The position numbers and the translations under genes are program-made. From Variovorax paradoxus B4 (lineage in GTDB: Bacteria; Pseudomonadota; Gammaproteobacteria; Burkholderiales; Burkholderiaceae_C), in NCBI RefSeq assembly GCF_000463015.1, contig NC_022234.1, positions 868,001 to 932,000 on the forward strand: a stretch of 64,000 nt of DNA, written 5' to 3'. Position 1 is the first letter of the stretch; the number at the start of each line of letters is the position of its first letter. Positions 26,834 through 33,845 of the stretch are shown here, one piece after another. The notes below the pieces were generated by a model. That model ran no database searches. It had not been told where the DNA came from and was given only the letters and a program-made list of their open reading frames with translations.

Positions 26834-29529
26834 CCTGCCCTGGCGCGCAGTCCTTCCAGCGTACCCGCTGCACGCAGTTCCCAGGCGAGTGCGCCTTGCG
26901 AGCGCGCAAGGGCGTGGGCCTGCAGATAAAGCGCCTGGGCTTCGGCGTCGTCGCCCAACAGCTCCTTTCGCCGCCCGGCCACACGGTAGACCTCGGCGGC
27001 ACTCCACTGGCCTTCGCCCCGCATCGCGCGAGCAACCAGGTCATCGTCCACCCACTGGTCGCAGAACGTGACCATCATCTCCCTGCGGGGCTCATCCATG
27101 GCCAGGACCTTTGCCGCGACGGCATCGATGTGCGCGCCGGCGTCGTCGACCTCGCCGAGCTTCATGGCGTCGTCGTAGCAGAGGGCCCAGTCATGCCAGT
27201 AGGCGAAACCCTTGGACCGGGTCTGCCGCAGCATCGTGTCGATCCAGGCGCGGGCTGCCCGTCGTTCGACGGCCCATATGGCCATGGGACAGATCCAGAA
27301 GAGGGCAACGCACAGGGACAGCGTGTGTCCCAGCGCCTCGGCCTCCTCCATGCACCGGATGGCAGTGACCATGGCAAGACGGCTCTCGCCCTGGATCCAC
27401 AGCGTCCTGGCAAGAATGGCCATTGCAGTGGTGCGCGCGTCGGGCTGGAACGCGTTGGCATGGTTGCGCCGGGTCGCGTCGTCCACGTCCGCCGCTGCTT
27501 CGGCGTGCACCCTGGCCTCGGCGAACGCGCCGCAGAAGTGATTGGCGAGCGCCAGCATCCGGTGCGACAGGTTGCGCGTCACGGCGACGGTCGAGTGGCT
27601 CGCAAACTCGCTCAGGATCTCGGCATGCCGCAACGCCGGTGTGTACGCGCCGCGCGTGATGTTCAGCGCGCAAAGGCCCCACCGAGCCTGGAATTCGAGT
27701 GTCTTCACCTTGAGTTCCAATGCGCAATCCAGCGCCCGCTCGCACGCCTGTGTCATCTCCGGCACCGTGCCGCCGGTGTGCCACAACGCGTTGTAGAGCG
27801 CAATCTCCAGCCGTCCGGCCATCAGGCGGTCGGGTGCCTTCAGCGCATCGACATGGTCCAGCGCCGCGCGAACGCGATCCCGGTACTCGCTGACCTCGGA
27901 CAGGCGGAACCACAGTGGCGCCGATGCGACAGTGAGCGCGCCCGCGATCGTCATGTCTTCGTGGTGGCCGATGCAGGCATCCAGAGCCGCACGAACGTCG
28001 TCCAGGCAGCCGCGGTAGCGCTGCGTCCAGGCCTCGGCATCCAGCAAGGCCAGGTCCGCGGTGGCAATACCCATGAGGTCCAGCATGAAAAGGGCATGGC
28101 TTTTCGACACCGCGTCTCTCTCCCCTGCCCGCACGAGCAGGGCATGCGCATAGCTGCGGGTGGTATCGAGCAGGCGGTAGGGTGATTCCGCGGCTTGGTC
28201 GGTGTCATACACGACGAGCGACTTTCTGGCGAGGTTCAGCAATGCGTCGGAGGCCACGTCGGGGTCCAGCGCGCTGGCTGCCACACTGAGCGCCGCCTCG
28301 ATGCCGAAATATGCGCGGAACACCGACAGCCTGCGAAACAGCAGCAACTCGGCGTCACCCAGCAGGCCGATGCTCCAGTCCAGCGTCGCCGCGAGCGTGC
28401 GGTGTCTTGGCAGCGCAGCCCGTCTGGCGGTGGAATGCAGGCGCATGTGATCGTCGAGCCGGAAGGCCAGGTCGCTCGCGGATTGGGCCCCCAGGCGGGC
28501 CGCGACCAGCTCGATTGCCAGCGGGATCCCGTCGACCTGCTGGCAGATCCTGGTGAGCGGACCGCTGCTCGCGTCGTCGAATGCGCTGGCGCCCGCGGCC
28601 AAGGCTCTCTCGACGAGCAGTTGCACCGCCGGCGAGCGCAACGCATACCCCAGGGAGCCGGGCTGGGACTGCTGAACCGCCAGGGGCGCCAGGCGAAAGA
28701 CATGCTCGCCGCCCACGCGCAGCACCTCGCGGCTGGTTGCAAGGACCTGCAGCCTGGGCAACGCCGCCAGGAACCTGCCCAGGAGCGGCGACAGCTTCTC
28801 GATGACATGCTCGCAGTTGTCCACGAGCAGCAGCGTCGCCTGGCCTTCGAGGCGCTGGACGATGGCTTCTTCGATGTCCGTTACGCCGCCTCGCACGCCG
28901 ATGGCGCGCGCCATCGTCGTCAGCACGTGGTCTTGCGAGGTCAGGGGCGCGAGATCGACGAAGCAGACCTGGGCGTGCGGCCGTTCGCGGTATCGCGCGG
29001 CGACGCAGATGGCAACGCTGGTTTTTCCCACGCCGCCGGGCCCCGCGACCGTGACCAGCCTGCTCGCCGCAAGCATGCCGAGCAGGCGCTCGACCTCCAC
29101 CTCGCGCCCCACGAGACTGGAGAAGCGGGCCGGCAAGCCGGCGGGCGCATCCCGCAGCGATGCATGTGCCGCTTGCGCGGCGACAGCGGACGGCACGAAT
29201 TCGCAGTGCACCCGCCCCAGAAAGCGATAGCCTCGCAGCGGAATGTTGGCGATCCATTCCAGGCACCCGTCCTGCGCTCCGGGCGGACCCAGGGCCTTGC
29301 GCAGGATCGACATATGGACCCGAACGCCCGCCTCCTCGACCACCGTGTCAGGCCAGACCGCCGCGAGCAGCTCGTCCTTGCTGATCACTTCGCCGGCGCG
29401 ACCCACGAGCACCGCCAGCAGGCCGAGCGCGCGCGATCCGAGCCGCACGGGCTGCCCGTCGCGCTCGAGCCTAGGGTCGGCTTCCCACAGCGCGAAGGCG
29501 CCGAAGCGCCACCGGCGAATCTCAGACAC
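26824..29529 (-). CDS. Winged-helix / STAND ATPase / TPR transcriptional regulator, paralogue 2
   Basis: A 901-aa paralogue with the same order: OmpR-type winged helix (about 4-106), Walker A GPGGVGKT (163-170), Walker B LLLVDNCEH, GIPLAIELVAARLG and a TPR-like tail. I chose the GTG at 29529, which overlaps the end of the LuxR gene by 8 bp. An ATG at 29583 would run deeper into that gene. It is the last gene of a minus-strand operon with two LuxR regulators, so its activity is probably linked to theirs. It is the most diverged of the three paralogues. Confidence 0.87.
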   Translation of the reverse strand: MSEIRRWRFGAFALWEADPRLERDGQPVRLGSRALGLLAVLVGRAGEVISKDELLAAVWPDTVVEEAGVRVHMSILRKALGPPGAQDGCLEWIANIPLRGYRFLGRVHCEFVPSAVAAQAAHASLRDAPAGLPARFSSLVGREVEVERLLGMLAASRLVTVAGPGGVGKTSVAICVAARYRERPHAQVCFVDLAPLTSQDHVLTTMARAIGVRGGVTDIEEAIVQRLEGQATLLLVDNCEHVIEKLSPLLGRFLAALPRLQVLATSREVLRVGGEHVFRLAPLAVQQSQPGSLGYALRSPAVQLLVERALAAGASAFDDASSGPLTRICQQVDGIPLAIELVAARLGAQSASDLAFRLDDHMRLHSTARRAALPRHRTLAATLDWSIGLLGDAELLLFRRLSVFRAYFGIEAALSVAASALDPDVASDALLNLARKSLVVYDTDQAAESPYRLLDTTRSYAHALLVRAGERDAVSKSHALFMLDLMGIATADLALLDAEAWTQRYRGCLDDVRAALDACIGHHEDMTIAGALTVASAPLWFRLSEVSEYRDRVRAALDHVDALKAPDRLMAGRLEIALYNALWHTGGTVPEMTQACERALDCALELKVKTLEFQARWGLCALNITRGAYTPALRHAEILSEFASHSTVAVTRNLSHRMLALANHFCGAFAEARVHAEAAADVDDATRRNHANAFQPDARTTAMAILARTLWIQGESRLAMVTAIRCMEEAEALGHTLSLCVALFWICPMAIWAVERRAARAWIDTMLRQTRSKGFAYWHDWALCYDDAMKLGEVDDAGAHIDAVAAKVLAMDEPRREMMVTFCDQWVDDDLVARAMRGEGQWSAAEVYRVAGRRKELLGDDAEAQALYLQAHALARSQGALAWELRAAGTLEGLRARAGQR

Positions 29530-30142
29530 GGACCAGCCCGCGCTGCTTAGCCTTGACGGCCACTTGCGCCCTCGAGCCGACATGCAGCTTCTCGCAGATT
29601 CGGGAGACGTGTGCCTTGACGGTACTGGCGGAAATGTCCAGCTTGCGGGCGATTCCCTTGTTGCAATCGCCTTTCACCAGGAAGCGCAGCACGTCTTCCT
29701 CCCGGGCGGTGAAGCCTGCGCGCGGCGTGCCGTGCCTGAAAAGCGCCTTCGTGCGCTTGCAGAGATAGAGAGAGCCTCCTCGAGCCACGCAGCGGATGGC
29801 ATCCATCAGCTCGGCCGGATTCGCGTCTTGGCACACATAGCCGTGCGCCCCGCTGGCAACCGCCTGCATGACCTCCCCCTCCTTGGCCCGCCAGGCCAAT
29901 ACGACGATGCGCGGCACGCGAAAACCGCCGGCCCCGCCCGGCAGATCCAGTGCCGGAGCCGAAGCGAGCAGGCTCAGCGCGCAGGCGTGATCCGCCACCA
30001 CCACGTCCACGATGGCCTCGTCGGGCCCGTCCCCCGCCTGCACGTGGAAGCCGGGTTCCTGGCCGAGGAGAGAGACGAGACCGGCCATGGCGAGCGGGTC
30101 GCCATGGCACACACGCACGTGCAGATCGAGGGAATCGGTCAT
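29522..30142 (-). CDS. LuxR-type response regulator (tandem copy 2)
   Basis: A 206-aa NarL/FixJ-type regulator. A receiver-like domain with candidate phosphorylation site D51 (VVVADHA) is followed by a C-terminal LuxR helix-turn-helix (REEDVLRFLVKGDCNKGIARKLDISASTVKAHV). The start overlaps the stop of tandem copy 1 (ATGA). The receiver is compact and the region around the phosphorylation loop looks diverged, so phosphorylation is uncertain. It is translationally coupled to both neighbours. Confidence 0.88.
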   Translation of the reverse strand: MTDSLDLHVRVCHGDPLAMAGLVSLLGQEPGFHVQAGDGPDEAIVDVVVADHACALSLLASAPALDLPGGAGGFRVPRIVVLAWRAKEGEVMQAVASGAHGYVCQDANPAELMDAIRCVARGGSLYLCKRTKALFRHGTPRAGFTAREEDVLRFLVKGDCNKGIARKLDISASTVKAHVSRICEKLHVGSRAQVAVKAKQRGLVRV

Positions 30143-30768
30143 GACGATGCCTCCAGAAGCAGTCCGCGGCGAAAGGCTTCGCTGATCGCGGCAACCCGCG
30201 TCGGCTTCCGGAGCTTGCGCAGGATCGCCTTCACATGGACCTTGACGGTGCCTTCGCCGATATCGAGTCGCCGGCCGATGTCCTTGTTGGCCAAGCCCTC
30301 CGCCATGAGCTGGAGCACTTCGAGTTCGCGGGCGGTTGGCACTGCAGACGAGAGGTTGTCCAGCAACTGGTCGGCCACGGGACAAGACAGGTACCTGCGG
30401 CCCTCTGCAACGCAGCGCACCGCATCCGACAGTTCCTCGGCAGAGCAATCGTGCAGAAGGTAGCCGCGCACGCCCGCGTCCACGGCGCGGCGTATCTGCC
30501 ACCCGGTGCTCTGGTCCGTGACCACGAGGAAAGATCTCGATGCGGAGCCGCCCCGGCCGGGCGGGACATTCGTCGCCTTGTGAACGCCGGTTGCGTAGTC
30601 CGTGACGAGCACGTCCACGGTGTCGTCGCCACCATCGATGTCGGCAAGTCCGGATTGAACGACGAAGTCGGCGCGGGAGCGCAGCAGCGATGCGATGCCG
30701 GCGGCTACGTAGGGGTCGCGGTGTGCGACTGCCACATGGATCTGCCTGGCCTGGGTCGGCGCGGTCAT
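30139..30768 (-). CDS. LuxR-type response regulator (tandem copy 1)
   Basis: A 209-aa response regulator with candidate phosphorylation site D57 (VLVTDYA) and a C-terminal LuxR helix-turn-helix (ARELEVLQLMAEGLANKDIGRRLDIGEGTVKVHVK). It is first in the minus-strand operon LuxR-LuxR-winged-helix ATPase. Three tandem 10-bp repeats (30828-30857) lie 60 bp upstream and recur before the LysR gene at 36883. The histidine kinase at 32505-33278 is the only kinase in the window and could be its partner. Confidence 0.9.
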   Translation of the reverse strand: MTAPTQARQIHVAVAHRDPYVAAGIASLLRSRADFVVQSGLADIDGGDDTVDVLVTDYATGVHKATNVPPGRGGSASRSFLVVTDQSTGWQIRRAVDAGVRGYLLHDCSAEELSDAVRCVAEGRRYLSCPVADQLLDNLSSAVPTARELEVLQLMAEGLANKDIGRRLDIGEGTVKVHVKAILRKLRKPTRVAAISEAFRRGLLLEASS

Positions 30769-30827
30769 GGGCTCAAGTCCTTCTGGAAGTCATGGGTGGA
30801 AGTCTGCTCAGTTGGCAAAACCGTTGC

Positions 30828-30857
30828 CAGTTAAGCCGTGTCAAGCCTTGTTAAGGG
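30828..30857 (-). repeat. Three tandem 10-bp direct repeats upstream of the LuxR operon
   Basis: Minus-strand units CCCTTAACAA, GGCTTGACAC and GGCTTAACTG share the core CTTRAC at exact 10-bp steps. The same three-unit array precedes the LysR gene (36764-36793). One-turn direct repeats are typical operators for OmpR/PhoB-type winged-helix proteins, and three such regulators are encoded here. Binding is inferred. Confidence 0.55.
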
Positions 30858-31099
30858 GCTGGATGCGCCAGGGACTGGACCACGGCGCGCTCGGGGACGG
30901 GCGCCTCCGGATGCATCGGCCCCCGACAATGTCCGATGGCGCCGCAGAGCCCGACGATGGCGTTCCCGGGCATGGGCTGCAGCGACTCGGAGGCGGCAAT
31001 TGCCGCGCCGGCACCGGCCGCGACTGTCACGGCCACGGCGCAGGCAACGTTCTTGATCCATTCCATCCGGACGCCACGAGGAGGCAGCGAGATCTTCAT
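30851..31099 (-). CDS. Small hypothetical exported or membrane-anchored protein
   Basis: An 82-aa frame with one hydrophobic N-terminal segment (VACAVAVTVAAGAGAAIAA), suggesting a signal peptide or anchor, and a short Pro- and Cys-containing tail. No strong ribosome site precedes the ATG at 31099, and an ATG at 31066 is an alternative. It lies 38 bp downstream of the alpha/beta hydrolase on the same strand, and its stop codon falls inside the tandem repeats. I recognise no family. Confidence 0.45.
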   Translation of the reverse strand: MKISLPPRGVRMEWIKNVACAVAVTVAAGAGAAIAASESLQPMPGNAIVGLCGAIGHCRGPMHPEAPVPERAVVQSLAHPAP

Positions 31100-31137
31100 C
31101 GGGTGCGGGGGGCGTCAGGGCGCGAGGGGGCGCAACC

Positions 31138-31959
31138 TCAGGGCTTTGCCGTCGCGACCGCGTCAGCGGCCTCCGCGATCATCCGGGCCACAAGCTTCGG
31201 CCGCGAGATCATGACCACGTGCGAAGCACCCTTGACCACGACCGTCTTCATCGACTTTGCGCGGTCGGCCATGAAGGCCTGCACGGCGGGCGGGATGTTC
31301 TTGTCGCGATCGCCGTAGATGAACCAGGAGGGAAGATTCTTCCAGGCGGCGGCAGGCGCCGGCTCGCCCAGGGCGCCTTCGGTGATGGGGCGCTGCGACA
31401 CGGCCATCAGGTGGGCAAGCGCCGGCGCAACATCTTCGGCGAATTGCTTGGCGAACTTGTCCTGCTGGATGTAGAGGTCCTTGGCGCCGTCCGGAAGGAG
31501 CACCGGCGCGGCCAGCGTAGGGCCGAGCGTGCTGCCGGGAAACTTGCCCGACAGGTCGGCTGCCGATTCGCCCACTTCAGGGGCGAACGCCGCAACGAAG
31601 ACCAGCGCCTGGACATTGGGTTTTCCAACCGCAGCGGCGGAAATCACCGCGCCTCCATACGAATGTCCGACCAGCACGACCGGCCCGGGGATCGAACCCA
31701 CGATGGCGGCCACATAGTCCGCGTCGGACTTCACGCCACGCAGCGGATTGGCAGCCGCGACAACGGGAAAGCTGCGTGCACGAAGGTCACGCGCCACGTC
31801 GTTCCAGCTGGCCGATTCGGCGAACGCGCCGTGGACCAGGATGATGGTGGGCCTTGCCGGCGGCTCGCTCGCAGTGGCCGCGCTTGCAGGCGCCGAGAGG
31901 TGCAGCGCCACGATGCCGAGGGCGGTGAATGCGCGTACGAAACTGGGAAGATTTTTCAT
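31138..31959 (-). CDS. Exported alpha/beta hydrolase
   Basis: A 273-aa hydrolase with a signal peptide (cleavage near ASA-ATA, residue 28), an oxyanion-region motif LVHGAFAESASW and the nucleophile S100 in GHSYGG. A histidine in KGASHVVMISRP near the C-terminus completes the triad. It resembles the esterase/EstX group annotated as alpha/beta hydrolases in beta-proteobacteria. The start at 31959 follows AAAGGAAA and overlaps the stop of the upstream small gene (ATGA). It is under shared promoter element copy 3. The substrate is unknown. Confidence 0.9.
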   Translation of the reverse strand: MKNLPSFVRAFTALGIVALHLSAPASAATASEPPARPTIILVHGAFAESASWNDVARDLRARSFPVVAAANPLRGVKSDADYVAAIVGSIPGPVVLVGHSYGGAVISAAAVGKPNVQALVFVAAFAPEVGESAADLSGKFPGSTLGPTLAAPVLLPDGAKDLYIQQDKFAKQFAEDVAPALAHLMAVSQRPITEGALGEPAPAAAWKNLPSWFIYGDRDKNIPPAVQAFMADRAKSMKTVVVKGASHVVMISRPKLVARMIAEAADAVATAKP

Positions 31960-32342
31960 GCCGATTTCCTTTGATGAATAAATGATCTGACTTGAAAATT
32001 TCGCACCCCATGCGGGATGCATCGCGCAAGGGTGCTCGCGCACGCCTGCGCCAACGGGCTGGCATACGGGGCGCCGCCTGCAGAGCAGGTGTCCTGCACG
32101 AGCGGCGGCGCACCCGTGGCCACGGTGGCAAAACGGAGCTCCCCGTTCGCCGCCTCACCGCCTGCGACCGCGCAGGCGGCCGCGATGGCCAGCAGCGAGA
32201 TGCTCATGTATCCCGCGCTGCAGACCCGATCGATCGCACCTCGCGGCGCGGCGTCGGCGGCCGCCTGCAAGGCCTGCGTGCGCGCCTTGAGCGTGCGGCG
32301 TGTCGCGCCCGGTGGCGCGAAGGATTGAATGCGCTGCGTCAT
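31956..32342 (-). CDS. Hypothetical protein co-translated with the alpha/beta hydrolase
   Basis: A 128-aa protein with no family I recognise. A central hydrophobic stretch (MSISLLAIAAACAVAGG, about residues 46-62) suggests one membrane segment, with a basic N-terminal half and two cysteines in the C-terminal part. The start at 32342 has GAGGAG at the right distance, and the stop overlaps the hydrolase start (ATGA). With shared promoter element copy 3 about 79 bp upstream, it appears to be a genuine first gene of the operon. Confidence 0.65.
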   Translation of the reverse strand: MTQRIQSFAPPGATRRTLKARTQALQAAADAAPRGAIDRVCSAGYMSISLLAIAAACAVAGGEAANGELRFATVATGAPPLVQDTCSAGGAPYASPLAQACASTLARCIPHGVRNFQVRSFIHQRKSA

Positions 32343-32420
32343 GGTGACTCCTCGAGGGCGTGATGGCCCTGGCCTCAGGACGGCTGGGCTCCGGTTCGCG
32401 AACATCGCGGCACGGCTCGA

Positions 32421-32491
32421 ATGCTAGGTTTCGCATCTCGGTTGCGGTAGGCATGCAGGAGGTACTGCCGTGTTGCATGCCCGGCATCAAT
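32421..32491 (-). promoter_or_regulatory. Shared 71-bp promoter element, copy 3
   Basis: Minus strand: ATTGATGC from 32491, CAACACGGCA from 32475, CTACCG at 32450-32445 and CTAGCAT at 32427-32421, with the standard 41-nt and 17-nt spacing. It is oriented towards the small gene and hydrolase at 31138-32342, giving a leader of about 70 nt. Confidence 0.75.
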
Positions 32492-32504
32492 GTGCATCGC
32501 ACCG

Positions 32505-33278
32505 TCAGGCGCGCCGATGAAGAGGAAGCCACACGTTGAACTCGGCGCCGCGTCCCGGCCCCGCGGAGGTCGCCTTCACGAACCCGCCGTGGGCGACCGC
32601 AAGGCCGTGAACCAGCGCAAGGCCGATGCCCAGCCCACCGCGCGAGCCGCCCTCCCCGGTGCCGGCCTGGCTGAACAGGCCGAAGACATGCGGCAGGAAT
32701 TCGTGCGCGATGCCGCAGCCGCTGTCCGCCACCGCAAGCCGTGCAAAGCCGTCCTCGGAGGAAAGGCGCACCTGAACCTCCGCGCCGGCGGGCGAGAACT
32801 TGATCGCGTTGTCCAACAGGTTGCCCACGACCTGCTCCAGCCGCACCGGGTCGGCATGGCAGATCAACGGATCGCCCGCCTTCATCTGCGCACGGATGCG
32901 CCCCGAAGGCCAGCGTGCGCCGAATGCGGCGACAAGGTCCAGCGCGAGTGCGCCGAAGTCGACCTCCGCGCGGCGCAGCGCCAGCTTGCCGGTTCGTACG
33001 CGCGAGAAATCGAGCAGGTCGTCGATGAGCCGCGTCTGGCTTTCGACGGCGCGCTGCATCGCCTGGGCGATGCGCTGCAGTTGCGAGGGTTCCGCGGATG
33101 CGGGCAGGCGCTGGAGCAGGCTGGCGTTCATCTGAATGACATTCAGGGGCTGCCTGAGTTCGTGCGAGATGACGGCCAGCGCCCGGTCCCGGGTGCTGCA
33201 GCGCAAGCTCGTTGCGGCTCGACCGTCGTGCGGGGTCTGAAGGGCGGCTTGCGCGCCCCCGGTGTGATAAAGCTCCAC
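32505..33278 (-). CDS. Small sensor-less histidine kinase
   Basis: A 257-aa kinase core: H-box with H39 (ISHELRQPLN), N-box NLLDNAIKFSP, and ATP-lid motifs DSGCGI and GLGIGLALVHG. Only about 35 residues precede the H-box, so no sensor or membrane domain is present. It could be a truncated relic or a cytosolic kinase tuned by partners. The GTG start at 33278 lacks a strong ribosome site, and the frame stays open for only 12 codons upstream. A variant of the shared promoter element (33378-33448) points at it. Likely partners are the LuxR regulators at 29.5-30.8 kb. Confidence 0.82.
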   Translation of the reverse strand: MELYHTGGAQAALQTPHDGRAATSLRCSTRDRALAVISHELRQPLNVIQMNASLLQRLPASAEPSQLQRIAQAMQRAVESQTRLIDDLLDFSRVRTGKLALRRAEVDFGALALDLVAAFGARWPSGRIRAQMKAGDPLICHADPVRLEQVVGNLLDNAIKFSPAGAEVQVRLSSEDGFARLAVADSGCGIAHEFLPHVFGLFSQAGTGEGGSRGGLGIGLALVHGLAVAHGGFVKATSAGPGRGAEFNVWLPLHRRA

Positions 33279-33377
33279 GAGGAATCCGTGCTTCTTGATG
33301 CGGCCACCCCGGATTCATCGCGGCAGGGGGCCTCGGTGATGAACGACGTTGTTCTCTGGTTCTTCGCGATGGCACCG

Positions 33378-33448
33378 ATCGTAGGCAGCCGCATCTCCTC
33401 GCAGAAGGGCGCTGCGGTGGCGCACCGTGTTGCCGGCGGAACACCAAT
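33378..33448 (-). promoter_or_regulatory. Shared 71-bp promoter element, copy 4 (hybrid type)
   Basis: Minus strand: ATTGGTGT from 33448, CAACACGGTG from 33432, CTTCTG at 33407-33402 in place of CTACCG, and CTACGAT at 33384-33378. The upstream blocks are of the common type while the third block matches the CTTCTC variants at 41.4 and 45.0 kb, so this copy links the two types. It faces the histidine kinase gene. Confidence 0.72.
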
Positions 33449-33845
33449 CGGCCAGAGCCGGCCGCGGCACATCGTTCGTGATCTCAGGACGCTTCGTTCA
33501 CACGAGCCGGGTTCCTGAACGGCCCCTCATCGCATCCAATAGTTCGACATCACCGACAGCGGCGATTGCTGCCCATGCAAGGCGCACATCGCGATTCCTG
33601 TCACAAAACCCCAGGCCTGGCCGTCTTGCATCTCAAAGGGGCGCGTCCCCGGCCGGCAGGCAGGCAGTTCCTCCCCCCCGTCGTGGGGCCCGAATGGCTG
33701 CGGCCTTCATCTTCTTGACTGGATCATCGAATGAAGAAATCTGCGCTCGAGGCATCTCCCATCGCGGGCAAGCGGATCGTCGCGGTCCAACGCCGCGCGG
33801 ACCTGCCCGCAGCGCAAGCATCGCGAGGTCCGGCGAGTGGGTGAC
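33449..33845. other. Intergenic region without a supported gene
   Basis: About 400 bp between the kinase promoter element and paralogue 3 of the STAND regulators. I see no reading frame with a ribosome site or family resemblance, no shared promoter element facing right, and no clear sigma-70 promoter. Confidence 0.55.
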
